Source: Polycladomyces zharkentensis
GTDB taxonomy: Bacteria; Bacillota; Bacilli; Thermoactinomycetales; JIR-001
Direction: 5' to 3'
Length of the DNA: 64,000 nt
Assembly: GCF_016938855.1 (NCBI RefSeq)
Contig: NZ_JAFHAP010000002.1
Span: 1-64,000 of the forward strand
Part shown: piece after piece, positions 16,778-25,410 of the stretch
How the letters are laid out: every line of letters begins with the position of its first letter
Position numbering within the stretch: the stretch's first letter is position 1
Notes under the pieces: model-generated
What the model was told of the DNA's origin: nothing
What the model saw: the letters and a program-made list of their open reading frames with translations, nothing else
The model's database searches: none
Translations under genes and position numbers: made by a program

Positions 16778-18196
16778 CTATGGCCGTTCAATTCCCAGTT
16801 TTTTTATCCTGTACTGCAACGTCTGTCGCGGAATCCCCAGCCTTTTGGCCGCTTGCACCATATTCCCCCGACAATCCGCCATCGCCCGGCGAATCAACCG
16901 TTCTTCCACCTGGTTCAGCACATCGCGCAAAGACTGCCCCGACTCCCACTGCACATCGTCAACGAACGGGCCGTCATCCGCCCCCTCCAGCATGTATGGC
17001 GGAAGGTGCTCCAAGCCGATCACCTTTCCCTCCACCATGTTGATCGCGCCTTCGATCGTGTGCTCCAACTCCCGTACGTTTCCCGGCCAATCATATCGGG
17101 CAAAGAGCCGTTCCACCTCCGGTGCGACTCTGATCACATCGGTACCCAAGCGATCGTTGTACTTGCGAATGAAATGGGCGGTCAACAACGGGAGGTCCTC
17201 CCGCCGTTCGCGCAGTGGCGGCAGGGTGATGCGCACCACGTGAAGCCGATAATACAGATCCTTGCGCAAACGCCCTTCTTTGACACTTTCCAACGGGTCT
17301 TCATTGGTGGCCGCCAATATCCGCACATCCACCGGACGTACGCGGGTATCTCCCACTCGCCGCACGACGCCTTCTTCCAGCACCCGCAGCAACTTGGCCT
17401 GCAAATCCAACGGCATCGCCTGAATCTCATCCAAAAACATCGTGCCGCCGTCGGCCAGCTCAAACAATCCCGGACGATCCTCCGCGCCCGTAAACGCTCC
17501 CTTCACCGTACCGAACAAAATCCCTTCCAACAAAGCGGATGGAATTGCCGCACAGTTTTGTGCGATCAGGGACTGTTTTCCCCTTGGGGACGCGTGATGG
17601 ATGGACTGGACCATCAGCTCTTTTCCGGTACCGGTCTCACCCACGACCAAAACGGGAGAATCCGTCGCCGCCGCTTTTTTCGCCCGTGCGATTTCCCGCA
17701 TCATTCGCTCGTTTTGCGTCAAAATCTGCTCAAACCGGTACCGCTGACGTATTTTTGACACCCGACGCCGGCCCGGTTCGCGGATTTGCGTTTGCAGTTC
17801 GATGACGGTTTCGGACAGTTCCTTGATGCGCGTGATGTCTTTCGACACCTCGACTGCGCCGACCAAGTGCCCGTTGACGCGCAACGGCAATGTCGTGTTG
17901 ATCGTCACGATCCGCTTCCCGTAGCGGTTGTGGTAGGTTTGCTGCTGGTTGTAGATCGGTTCGCCGGTATCGATCACTTTCAAAAGGGTACTCGTTTTTC
18001 GCGTCAACGAAGGGAATGCATCCAATACGTGCATCCCGATCACTTCCTCCACATCCATTCCGTCCAACCGGGCGGCCACGGGGTTGTAATACAGCGTGAT
18101 CCCGTCCAGTCCCACCACATGAATCCCTTCGTCAATACAGCGCAACACCTCATGCATCATTTTTTCCGACATCGCCCCATGCGCCATGTTCAACAC
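16778..18196 (-). CDS. PAS-domain sigma-54-dependent transcriptional activator
   Basis: A 472-residue enhancer-binding protein. A PAS domain occupies residues ~15-120 ([19 protein letters not shown]). The AAA+ domain has Walker A GETGTGKE (~186-193), the sigma-54-contacting loop GAFTGA (~233-238), Walker [11 protein letters not shown] and an arginine-finger region. A Fis-type helix-turn-helix closes the protein ([20 protein letters not shown]). It resembles RocR-type regulators of amino-acid catabolism. It lies just upstream of the kam operon on the same strand, and that operon has a -24/-12 promoter, so it is very probably its activator, with lysine or a product sensed by PAS. GTG 18196, TTG 18193 and ATG 18187 are possible starts. 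Confidence 0.93.
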   Translation of the reverse strand: MLNMAHGAMSEKMMHEVLRCIDEGIHVVGLDGITLYYNPVAARLDGMDVEEVIGMHVLDAFPSLTRKTSTLLKVIDTGEPIYNQQQTYHNRYGKRIVTINTTLPLRVNGHLVGAVEVSKDITRIKELSETVIELQTQIREPGRRRVSKIRQRYRFEQILTQNERMMREIARAKKAAATDSPVLVVGETGTGKELMVQSIHHASPRGKQSLIAQNCAAIPSALLEGILFGTVKGAFTGAEDRPGLFELADGGTMFLDEIQAMPLDLQAKLLRVLEEGVVRRVGDTRVRPVDVRILAATNEDPLESVKEGRLRKDLYYRLHVVRITLPPLRERREDLPLLTAHFIRKYNDRLGTDVIRVAPEVERLFARYDWPGNVRELEHTIEGAINMVEGKVIGLEHLPPYMLEGADDGPFVDDVQWESGQSLRDVLNQVEERLIRRAMADCRGNMVQAAKRLGIPRQTLQYRIKKLGIERP

Positions 18197-18520
18197 CGCC
18201 TTCCAAACAGGTGAATATGCCGAAAATTCGTCATTTTCATTTTAAACTGCCGAAAAATTGTCGTCCAGTGTACCTTTTTCATCTGGTTTTCTTGATTGAG
18301 GGGAAGACAAGTCCAGTATTCTCATCCATCCAAAAATTTTGCTCCATATGTTGCTACATGCGTGATGTTTGATTTTTTGTGATGTCTCCCATGACCACAC
18401 CAATACCCCGGCATCCCTTTTTGAAAATCTATAAGAAACCGATTAAACCTTGTTGAAACGGCATGGATTGAAGTATACTGAAAATACCTATTTCCCCACG
18501 AAAAAGGAGGGTGAAGGCCG
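18197..18520. other. Intergenic region between the activator and the VWA cluster
   Basis: About 320 bp, AT-rich, divergent promoter region. No ORF or structured element is supported, and I did not find a clear sigma-54 site for the activator itself. Confidence 0.4.
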
Positions 18521-18754
18521 GTGTCACCAACCGTTTCGGATCAACAAGATACGCAGCATAAAAAGAAAAAAGAAGAGGAAGAAGAAAAAGAGCCATTATG
18601 GGAAAGGATATTGGATTTTATCTTCATGCCTCTTGATGCTGTCAAGGCGATCAAGGACTGGTTGAACTTATTGAAGTTGATCAAATGGATTTTCCAGGGA
18701 ATTGCTTGGGTCCTCAGAGGAATTTGGAGAGTGATTACTTCGCCTTTCGATTGA
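18521..18754 (+). CDS. Small charged membrane-associated protein
   Basis: A 77-residue protein with a highly charged N-terminus (KKKKEEEEEKE) and a Trp/Ile-rich amphipathic or membrane-embedded C-terminal half (LLKLIKWIFQGIAWVLRGIW). The GTG start at 18521 has AAAAAGGAGGG at good spacing. I recognise no family. It precedes the first VWA lipoprotein gene by ~225 bp and may be part of the same acquired cluster. The low-complexity Lys/Glu block is unusual for the region. Confidence 0.6.
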   Translation: MSPTVSDQQDTQHKKKKEEEEEKEPLWERILDFIFMPLDAVKAIKDWLNLLKLIKWIFQGIAWVLRGIWRVITSPFD

Positions 18755-18978
18755 TCGGTGAGATCGGAAACAGGATGGTTGGTATATTTTAGGGCTACAC
18801 AGTATTTAAATCGGGGTGACGGTGTCATTCCGGCTGTAGCAGACGGAAGCGGGAAGGTAAGTTTCATCCGTTTGGATGATGGGCTTTTTGATGCCAAAAG
18901 AAATTGTCAGGCATTATATTCCTAAAGATGCTTATTTCCGGTAAATCGACGAATCACCCGATAAAAAGGGGGTTTTTA

Positions 18979-20334
18979 TTGACTACAAAAAATATGAAGA
19001 GAAGGGTACTTTCGGTCTTTATCATATGCTACTTATCTTTCTTTACCACCGCATGCGGTTCGTCGGTCATCGGTCAGACAGACAACTCACATCAAAAAAA
19101 TTCACACCCGGTCAAAAAGGGGCCATTTCAAGCAGTTGAACCCACCCAACAAAACATTGACAAATTGCTGGCAGAAGGGCCGGGGATCTACGCAGGCAAC
19201 AAATACGACAAAAAGAAAGTCGAACAGGAAATGCTAAAGGTGAAAAATGCTCCCGCAAGAGTCCAGTACAATAAAATGGTTGAGCTTTTGGCAGAAGACT
19301 ACACGGACGCAAAAAGATACTATGAGAACTTTGATACCTCTATCGGACAAATGACGGCTCCACCAGATGCAAAAGGCGGTTCAACCGAAACAGGATCATC
19401 ATCCCAAGCTAACAAGCAGAAAGTCAACGTAGAGATTCTACTAGATGCCAGCGGTAGCATGAACGCCAAAATTGAAGGCAAAACCAAAATGGAGATGGCC
19501 AAAGAAGCGATCAACAAGTTTTTGTCCTCTTTGCCCAAAGAAGTGAATGTCTCACTTCGGGTATACGGCAACAAAGGAAGCAACAAACCTGCTGACAAAG
19601 CCGTTTCATGCCAGAGCAGTGATATCATCTATCCGTTGCAACCGTATGATTCGGCCTCGTTCAATCAAGCGATCACTCCGGTCAAACCGATGGGATGGAC
19701 ACCGTTGGCACGAGCGATTCAACAAGCACAAACAGATTTGCAAAGTGAAACAGGGGCGAAAAACATCGTCTATGTAGTAAGCGACGGTGTGGAAACTTGT
19801 GGGGGAGATCCGGTGGCCGCTGCTCAAGCATTACACGCATCCAACATCCAGGCAGTGGTCAACATTATCGGTTTTGATGTAGATGATGCAGGACAACGGG
19901 CATTGAAAGCGGTAGCCGAAGCGGGTAGCGGCAAATATGCGACAGTTAAAACCGCGCAAGATTTCGATACGTATTTTGAAAACGAGAAAAAGGTTGGGCT
20001 TTTGGACTATTTATTCTGGGCGAATAAGAACTACGATAAATCATCCGAAATTGCGATGAAGAAACAAACGGAAGTAGTGAATACTTCGGTGGCTACTTTC
20101 AATAAAGTTTCCAATGAATTCAACAGGATGATTGATGCATGTCAAGTTATTCATCCGGATGACATTTTGGGCTGTTCCGGTGAACTCGGCCAGTTGATTA
20201 ATAATCGTTACGAGCTGTTAAAGAATTGGAATGATCGAATGGAACAAAAAGTTTGGTGGGATATACAACACAATTGGGATCGGTTTAATGAGCGTGTGTC
20301 ACGGCAACTGGATGAAGGAACGAAAACTCCCTGA
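18979..20334 (+). CDS. VWA-domain lipoprotein, copy 1 (YwmC/YwmD-like)
   Basis: A 451-residue exported lipoprotein. The signal peptide ends VFIICYLSFFTTAC (lipobox TTAC, Cys about residue 24). A von Willebrand A domain occupies the middle: MIDAS motif DASGSMNAK, threonine GWTPLARA and aspartate VVSDGVETCGGDP. A conserved Cys pair (SCQSS and ETCGG) may form a disulfide. The core is close to Bacillus YwmC/YwmD, but those lack the ~110-residue C-terminal helical extension. The TTG start (18979) follows AAAAAGGGGG at proper spacing. It is the first of three paralogues; ligand and role are unknown. A clear terminator follows. Confidence 0.85.
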   Translation: MTTKNMKRRVLSVFIICYLSFFTTACGSSVIGQTDNSHQKNSHPVKKGPFQAVEPTQQNIDKLLAEGPGIYAGNKYDKKKVEQEMLKVKNAPARVQYNKMVELLAEDYTDAKRYYENFDTSIGQMTAPPDAKGGSTETGSSSQANKQKVNVEILLDASGSMNAKIEGKTKMEMAKEAINKFLSSLPKEVNVSLRVYGNKGSNKPADKAVSCQSSDIIYPLQPYDSASFNQAITPVKPMGWTPLARAIQQAQTDLQSETGAKNIVYVVSDGVETCGGDPVAAAQALHASNIQAVVNIIGFDVDDAGQRALKAVAEAGSGKYATVKTAQDFDTYFENEKKVGLLDYLFWANKNYDKSSEIAMKKQTEVVNTSVATFNKVSNEFNRMIDACQVIHPDDILGCSGELGQLINNRYELLKNWNDRMEQKVWWDIQHNWDRFNERVSRQLDEGTKTP

Positions 20335-20359
20335 ACAGCCCTTGATGGGCTGTTTTTTT
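20335..20359 (+). terminator. Terminator after VWA copy 1
   Basis: ACAGCCC/GGGCTGT (7 bp) with loop TTGAT, then seven T residues, immediately after the stop. Confidence 0.9.
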
Positions 20360-20511
20360 ACGACGTAATCGGCGATTGTTAGATATCCTGGTTCTCCTTT
20401 TCAATATCGAGAATCCCATCAGAAACCAAAACTTGTTGTAACTACATACTTTTTAATTATAATGAAAATAAGTAGAAAGTTTTTATTTTCGCGATGGAAA
20501 GGAGTGTCTCG

Positions 20512-21900
20512 TTGTCACAAATGGTTAAAAGAAAAGTACTTTCGGTCTTTATCGTATGCTGCTTATCTCTCTTTACCGCCGCATGCGGTTCGTCGGTCAG
20601 CGGTCAGACAGACTCACATCAAGCCAACACTCAGAACACGATGGAGAAAAAGAAACCCATCCGGCCGGAAGATTTTAAAGCAGCGACAACCGTGGAGGGG
20701 ATGCTGAGAGAGGGGCCGGGGAAATACGCGGGCAACAAATACGACAAGGCGAAGGTACAGGCGGAACTGGACAAGTTTCCGAAGGGTCTCTCCGCCCGTG
20801 AGGTATATAACCGCTTGATCTATTACCTGGCGGAGGATTACAAGCCTATCCTGAAAAAGGTGGAGGAGTTCAACCCGGCGGTACCCACGGATGCCAAAAT
20901 GCCCGCTTCGGACATCAACAAGGATGTCAAGGTGCAGAACCTGAATGTGGAAATCCTGCTGGACTCCAGCGGAAGCATGGCGGAAAAGACGGACGGGGCA
21001 CAGCGGATGGAACTGGCCAAACAGGCCATTCGCGATTTCGTCTCCTCCCTGCCGAAAGGGGCGCGGGTCTCCCTTCGGGTATACGGGCACAAGGGGACCA
21101 ACAGTCCGAAGGACAAGGCTCTCTCCTGCAAGAGCAGTGAACTGGCCTACCCGCTGTCGGAATATGATGCAGGCAGATTCAACCAAGCATTAGACAGCTT
21201 CAAGCCGGGCGGATGGACGCCTTTGGCCGCCTCGATCCAAGCCGCTCAAAGGGATCTGGAAAAAGAAGCGGGGAAAGACACGCAAAATATCGTCTATGTC
21301 GTCAGCGACGGCGTGGAAACCTGCGGCGGCGATCCGGTGAAGGCCGCCCAGTCGTTGTATCAATCCGACATCCAAGCAGTGGTCAACATCATCGGATTCG
21401 ACGTGGATGACGCGGGACAGCAAGCCCTGCAAAAAGTGGCGGAAGCAGGTGGCGGAACCTACCGAACCGTCCGTACCAAGGAGGATCTGAAAGCGGAACT
21501 GGAACGGCGGTACGAGGAGCTCCGGCAGGAGTGGGAAATCTACGAAGGCAAGGTGTCATGGGACATGCTCTTTAACGGGATCGACAAGCACAACGAGGCT
21601 GAAAGTATCGTCGGAATTCCTTCAGGAGATGTTAAACATTCGCTGTTCTGGGACACCGAGAACAAAGAAAGGGACTATCTCAATGATGCCGTGTCTTACC
21701 TGTATCAAAAAGGGATTATCGACTCAGACACCTATGTTGAAGTTGGAAATCTGATCTTGGATAGGTACCAGAAGCTGGATGATTACCGTTTAAAGGAAGA
21801 GATACGTCTGTCTAATGAAATTGAAGCCTACAAAAAACGAATGGAGGACAGAGCGAAACGAGGGCGGCAGCAGGTGGAAGAGAAAATGAATCAAAACTAG
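20512..21900 (+). CDS. VWA-domain lipoprotein, copy 2 (YwmC/YwmD-like)
   Basis: A 462-residue lipoprotein. Its signal peptide (VKRKVLSVFIVCCLSLFTAAC) is nearly identical to copy 1, and so are the first codons at DNA level, indicating recent duplication. The VWA domain has DSSGSMAEK, GWTPLAAS and VVSDGVETCGGDP. GEGPGKYAGNKYD-type and LAEDYKP segments before the VWA domain are shared by all copies. The C-terminal ~130 residues are helical and diverge from copy 1. The TTG start at 20512 lies 7-8 nt after AAAGGAG. Codon use in the VWA part is more GC-rich than in copy 1, suggesting gene conversion or different ancestry of segments. Confidence 0.85.
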   Translation: MSQMVKRKVLSVFIVCCLSLFTAACGSSVSGQTDSHQANTQNTMEKKKPIRPEDFKAATTVEGMLREGPGKYAGNKYDKAKVQAELDKFPKGLSAREVYNRLIYYLAEDYKPILKKVEEFNPAVPTDAKMPASDINKDVKVQNLNVEILLDSSGSMAEKTDGAQRMELAKQAIRDFVSSLPKGARVSLRVYGHKGTNSPKDKALSCKSSELAYPLSEYDAGRFNQALDSFKPGGWTPLAASIQAAQRDLEKEAGKDTQNIVYVVSDGVETCGGDPVKAAQSLYQSDIQAVVNIIGFDVDDAGQQALQKVAEAGGGTYRTVRTKEDLKAELERRYEELRQEWEIYEGKVSWDMLFNGIDKHNEAESIVGIPSGDVKHSLFWDTENKERDYLNDAVSYLYQKGIIDSDTYVEVGNLILDRYQKLDDYRLKEEIRLSNEIEAYKKRMEDRAKRGRQQVEEKMNQN

Positions 21901-21962
21901 GCAAACTACAATGAGTTGAACTTTCGGTTACTCGTCACCGCGTAAAGGGGAGCGGAGATGTG

Positions 21963-22106
21963 ATGAATACGGCAATACGGAGTTGGTTTGGTCGGCAATC
22001 GGGTGAGAGAAAGGTGATGATTGTCGTCATCACCTTGGGTCTCGCCCTTCTCTCCATCTATTATAAAGAGCGAGCGGGAAAACCCAGCCCTTTAGGGTTG
22101 GGATGA
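21963..22106 (+). CDS. Very small single-pass membrane protein
   Basis: A 47-residue ORF, too short for most gene finders: basic N-terminus (RSWFGRQSGERK) and one membrane helix (VMIVVITLGLALLSIYY). A GGAG lies ~8 nt before the ATG. Its last ~10 codons run into the left end of the tnpB transposon (hairpin 22083-22102), so the natural C-terminus may have been replaced by the insertion. Function unknown. Confidence 0.4.
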   Translation: MNTAIRSWFGRQSGERKVMIVVITLGLALLSIYYKERAGKPSPLGLG

Positions 22107-22132
22107 AAGCGAGCGTCGGACGCGGGAAGGCA

Positions 22133-22312
22133 TCAGCCCTCTCGCAAGTCCGACAATTTTCCGTATTTCTCAAGTACCATTTTCATTCCTTCTTCGATCA
22201 AGTGCCCATACTTCATATCTTTTTCTACTGCCAGTAGCTTGATCTGCTTCAATAAATTCGCATCAACGGTTGTGTGTAATTCAGCACGACCTTCTTTGAT
22301 TCTTGCCATCAT
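22133..22312 (-). CDS. Ribbon-helix-helix (Arc/CopG-type) repressor inside the tnpB element
   Basis: A 59-residue protein encoded divergently from tnpB inside the element. AELHTTVDANLLKQIKLLAV is the beta-strand plus first helix, and EKDMKYGHLIEEGMKMVLEK the turn and second helix of an RHH fold. Two ATG codons (22312, 22309) follow AGAGGTGATGA. The intergenic region holds one perfect and one imperfect 16-bp palindrome overlapping the tnpB -35 and -10, so it probably represses tnpB and itself. Its stop lies inside a hairpin (GTCGGAC...GTCCGAC, ~22114-22154) that recurs in a related form in the ROK gene insertion at 29956-29997. Confidence 0.75.
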   Translation of the reverse strand: MMARIKEGRAELHTTVDANLLKQIKLLAVEKDMKYGHLIEEGMKMVLEKYGKLSDLREG

Positions 22313-22336
22313 TCATCACCTCTTCCTCATCATAAC

Positions 22337-22384
22337 ATGTCGTTGACGACATAATCAAGAATGATATAATGTCGTTAGCGATAT
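22337..22384. promoter_or_regulatory. tnpB promoter with two RHH-type operators
   Basis: Operator 1 is ATGTCGT-TG-ACGACAT (22337-22352). Operator 2 is ATGTCGT-TA-GCGATAT (22369-22384). The tnpB promoter is TTGACG (22343-22348), 16 bp, TATAAT (22365-22370), so one operator covers the -35 and the other abuts the -10. The repeat of ATGTCGT in both is striking. Confidence 0.65.
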
Positions 22385-22401
22385 TGAAGGAGGTGATTAC
22401 G

Positions 22402-23520
22402 ATGATGAGAACCTACAAATTCAGGCTGAAACCAACAAAAGAGCAAATCGAGAAAATTGAATGGACGCTGGGCATGTGCCGCTGGCTCTACAACTCTATG
22501 CTTGAGCAACGAAAGTTCGCCTACAAAAGACGCGGTATTACGTTGAACTATAACAAACAAGCAGTAGAGCTTCCGGAAATCAAGAAGGAGATCCCGGAGT
22601 TTAAAGAGATCCATTCTCAGGTGCTTCAAGACGTAGCCAAACGGTTAGACAAAGCATTTCAAGCGTTTTTCCTACGTGTACAACGCGGGGAAAGACCGGG
22701 ATACCCTCGCTTTCAAGGTAAAAACCGATATGACAGCTTCACCTATCCTCAACTCGGGTTCAAGATCGAAGGGAAGTTTCTCAAGCTATCCAAAATCGGC
22801 GATGTGAGAATCAAACTACACCGCCAGATTGAAGGAAAGATCAAGACTTGCACCATTAAACGGAAGAACGGGAAGTATTACGCTTGTATTTCATGTGAGG
22901 TAGAGCCGAAGTCATCCCGAACTGGTCGACAAGTAGGCGTCGATCTCGGTGTGAAACATCTGGCTATCACGTCTGATGGCGAATTCTTCGATCATCCCAA
23001 GTACCTTCGGAAAGCGGAAAGACGGTTAAAATTTCTTCAGCGTATGGTTTCCCGGAGGAAAAAAGGGTCGAATCGTAGGCGTAAAGCGGTTGCGATGTTG
23101 GCGAAGGTTCACGAGTACATAGCAAACCAGAGAAGGGACACCGCGCACAAGATAAGCCGCTATCTGGCGGACAACTACGATCTAATCGCTTTCGAGGACT
23201 TGAACTTTCAGGGTATGTTGAAGAATCACAATCTGGCTAAGAGCATTGCCGATGCTGGTTGGAGGATGCTCGTGCAACTCACGACTTACAAGGCAGAGTG
23301 GGCCGGTAAGCAGGTGATCACAGTCGATCCTCACAACACGTCACAGGCATGCTCCGAATGTGGTCAGACCGTAAAGAAGACATTAAAAGAACGTATCCAT
23401 CGTTGCTCATGCGGATTTGTGGCAGACAGAGATGTCAATGCCGCAAGAAATATCCTACATCAAGCAATTGGATACATTCCTGAACCGAGATACGGACAAC
23501 TAGAACTAAACCTTTTCTAG
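22402..23520 (+). CDS. tnpB: TnpB, RNA-guided RuvC nuclease of IS605-type element
   Basis: A 372-residue TnpB. The RuvC catalytic triad is intact: GVDLGVKH (Asp ~181), FEDLNFQG (Glu ~265) and DRDVNAARN (Asp ~344). The zinc finger is CSEC ... CSC (~317-337) and the N-terminal basic helix MMRTYKFRLKPTKEQIEKIE is standard. TnpB uses a right-end-derived omega RNA to cut empty donor sites and promote transposon retention. The ATG at 22402 follows GAAGGAGGTGATTACG. An RHH gene is divergently transcribed with operators over this promoter. Unlike the relics at 5.8 and 41 kb it appears complete and could be active. Confidence 0.93.
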   Translation: MMRTYKFRLKPTKEQIEKIEWTLGMCRWLYNSMLEQRKFAYKRRGITLNYNKQAVELPEIKKEIPEFKEIHSQVLQDVAKRLDKAFQAFFLRVQRGERPGYPRFQGKNRYDSFTYPQLGFKIEGKFLKLSKIGDVRIKLHRQIEGKIKTCTIKRKNGKYYACISCEVEPKSSRTGRQVGVDLGVKHLAITSDGEFFDHPKYLRKAERRLKFLQRMVSRRKKGSNRRRKAVAMLAKVHEYIANQRRDTAHKISRYLADNYDLIAFEDLNFQGMLKNHNLAKSIADAGWRMLVQLTTYKAEWAGKQVITVDPHNTSQACSECGQTVKKTLKERIHRCSCGFVADRDVNAARNILHQAIGYIPEPRYGQLELNLF

Positions 23521-23600
23521 GCTTGGACGAAGCCTTCGTGGATGGATGTGGGTTGCCACGCCAGATGAAACGAGAAGCCCACGGCTTTAGCCGTGCGGAG
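23440..23600 (+). ncRNA. Probable omega RNA region at the tnpB 3' end
   Basis: In characterised TnpB systems the guide RNA derives from the end of tnpB plus the transposon right end, with the guide taken from flanking DNA. Here the region includes GCTTGGACGAAGCC-type and GTGGGTTGCCAC-type hairpins, and the terminal CACGGCT/AGCCGTG hairpin at 23580-23595. Boundaries are inferred from family knowledge. Confidence 0.45.
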
Positions 23601-23691
23601 CAAGTCACTTCAATGTAGGATGGTTGGGTGATGTCAGGCTCCCAGGGATTGCAGTTTCAGATCGGAGCGGGTATCTATGGAGGGGGAATAA

Positions 23692-23982
23692 GTGAAAACC
23701 TTCAAACTCGTGGCTTCTTGGATATTTGTAATCGTTTCCGTGGTCGGGTTACTTTTTGCACTACTTTACGAAACTTCTTCATTCCTATTTGTAACGACAA
23801 CGGGTCCGGCGTTGATCGCGGTATTTTCCACCGATGATCCGTCCACCCCGGCGATTGTCCCTTTCCTGATTTTTGTGGGAGGGTACGGGCTTGAAATTGG
23901 TTGGTTTGTGCTTCTGTTCTTTGCTGTACGAATCATTGTGCGGTCATTCAAAAAAGAAGAGCAAGATAAAATTCCTGTGTAA
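23692..23982 (+). CDS. Small two-to-three-pass membrane protein
   Basis: A 96-residue hydrophobic protein. Membrane segments: LVASWIFVIVSVVGLLFALL (residues ~6-25) and FLIFVGGYGLEIGWFVLLFF (~58-77), with a possible weak one between; basic C-terminal tail RSFKKEEQDK. The GTG start at 23692 follows GGAGGGGGAAT. It ends 19 bp before the third VWA gene, so the two may be co-transcribed. No family recognised. Confidence 0.65.
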   Translation: MKTFKLVASWIFVIVSVVGLLFALLYETSSFLFVTTTGPALIAVFSTDDPSTPAIVPFLIFVGGYGLEIGWFVLLFFAVRIIVRSFKKEEQDKIPV

Positions 23983-24001
23983 ACGCCGGGAGGCAGCGTT
24001 G

Positions 24002-25332
24002 ATGAAATACCCCTTGAAAAGATTATTGATGGGAGTGGTCTGCACTTCGCTCTTGGTAAGCGGCTGTTCACAAACCATCCGTACATAAAGATCACACACA
24101 AGCCAAAGAATCCAAATCCCCTGCTGTTGCTACGGACAATCATCTCGCAAAAGCCACAGATATCCAGGGCACTTAAGCAAAAGCCGGGGAAATTTTCCGG
24201 GGACCATTTTGATGAGAACCAACTGAAAAAGATCATCCAATCATGGCCAAACAACATGTCAGCCCAGGAGGCATACAGCCGCATTGTTTCTTTGGTGGCG
24301 GAAGATTACGCTTCACAGGTGAAAAAGCTGGACAACCTGGATCCGACGATAAAATCCAATATCAAACAACCGGGCAGCATGAAGACGCCCAACGGAAAAC
24401 CGCTCACCAAGATGAATGTGGAGATCCTGATCGACAGCAGCGGGAGCATGGCTGGCAAGGTTCAGGGACAAACCAAAATGGAGCTGGCCAAGCAAGCAGT
24501 TCAACAATTTGCGGCCAATTTGCCGGAAGGGGCCAATGTCGCAGTTCGCGTTTACGGAAATAAAGGAACAAACAGCGAAAAAGACAAGTCCATCTCTTGC
24601 AGCAGCAGTGAAATCCTTTACCCGCTCCAACCCTATGATGCCACCCGCTTCCAACAATCCATTGCCAATTTGAAACCCGTCGGGTGGACACCGTTGGCGG
24701 CTTCGATCAGGTCGGCACAAAATGATCTGGCCAAACAGCAGGGAGAAGGCGCCCAAAACATCATCTATGTCGTAAGTGACGGGGTGGAAACCTGTGGAGG
24801 GAACCCTGTCCAGGAAGCGAAAAACCTGCATCACTCCAACATCAAGGCAGTGGTTAACATCATTGGTTTTGATGTGGATGATGCAGGACAGAAAGCGTTG
24901 AAAGCAGTCGCCGAAGCGGGTGGAGGTTCCTATCAGACGGTGAATAATCAAGAGGATTTGAAATCCTATTTTGAGAGGGAAAAATCACGGTTACGTGATG
25001 AGTGGATCGAGTGGGGAAATAAAAGCTGGTCGGATGTCATGGATCAATCGTTTCACAAGTGGGACCAACTGCATGAGATCATCTTCGCTTTACATGATAT
25101 GAACTCCAGGGAACTCGATCATTTATCGTCATTGGAATCGCTCTTGTTGGATGCCGGGAAAATTGAAAATTACAATGCGTTACATTCGATGGTTTCGCAA
25201 CGGTTTGAATTGATCAAAAAATACATTGTAGCAAGGGATAAGCGTATCGAAGCTGCGATAAAAAACAATCAAGAAAAAACCTTGGACGACATCCATAAAA
25301 AAGAACAGGAGGCGCGAGATCAATTGAAATAA
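24002..25332 (+). pseudogene. VWA-domain lipoprotein, copy 3, with two N-terminal frameshifts
   Basis: The gene starts normally at 24002: MKYPLKRLLMGVVCTSLLVS then GC, a good lipoprotein signal, but hits TAA at 24086. The next segment matching the paralogues (ATDNHLAKATDIQGT) is in a second frame from ~24090 to ~24170. The rest, from LKQKPGKFSGDHFDEN through the complete VWA domain (DSSGSMAGK, GWTPLAAS, VVSDGVETCGGNP) to the stop at 25332, is in a third frame. Two single-base lesions thus separate the signal peptide from an otherwise intact ~400-residue body. Without them it would be a full YwmC/YwmD-like lipoprotein with a helical C-terminus. Sequencing error is possible but two shifts argue for decay. 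Confidence 0.75.
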
Positions 25333-25376
25333 TCGAGTGATCGCGTGCCAGGCACAATCGGTTATCAGTGGTTCCG

Positions 25377-25401
25377 GACGGCATTCGAAATGAATGCCGT
25401 C
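25377..25401 (+). terminator. Terminator after VWA copy 3
   Basis: GACGGCATTC/GAATGCCGTC (10 bp) around GAAAT, followed by GTTTGTTGTTT. It is placed between the convergent VWA gene and glucokinase gene. Confidence 0.7.
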
Positions 25402-25410
25402 GTTTGTTGT

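Larger units (their letters stand above)
22083..23600 (+). mobile_element. IS200/IS605-family (IS1341-type) element: tnpB only, plus RHH gene
   Basis: The left end carries the hairpin CCCAGCCC-TTTA-GGGTTGGG (22083-22102) and the right end carries CACGGCT-TT-AGCCGTG (23580-23595), followed by CGGAG. Inside are tnpB and a divergently transcribed ribbon-helix-helix gene; there is no tnpA, so transposition would need TnpA in trans. Exact outer boundaries cannot be fixed by eye. Confidence 0.7.

Noticed and set aside
18758-18925. 55-codon GTG frame between the small charged protein and VWA copy 1
   Set aside because: No Shine-Dalgarno sequence and no recognisable family; composition is only weakly protein-like.
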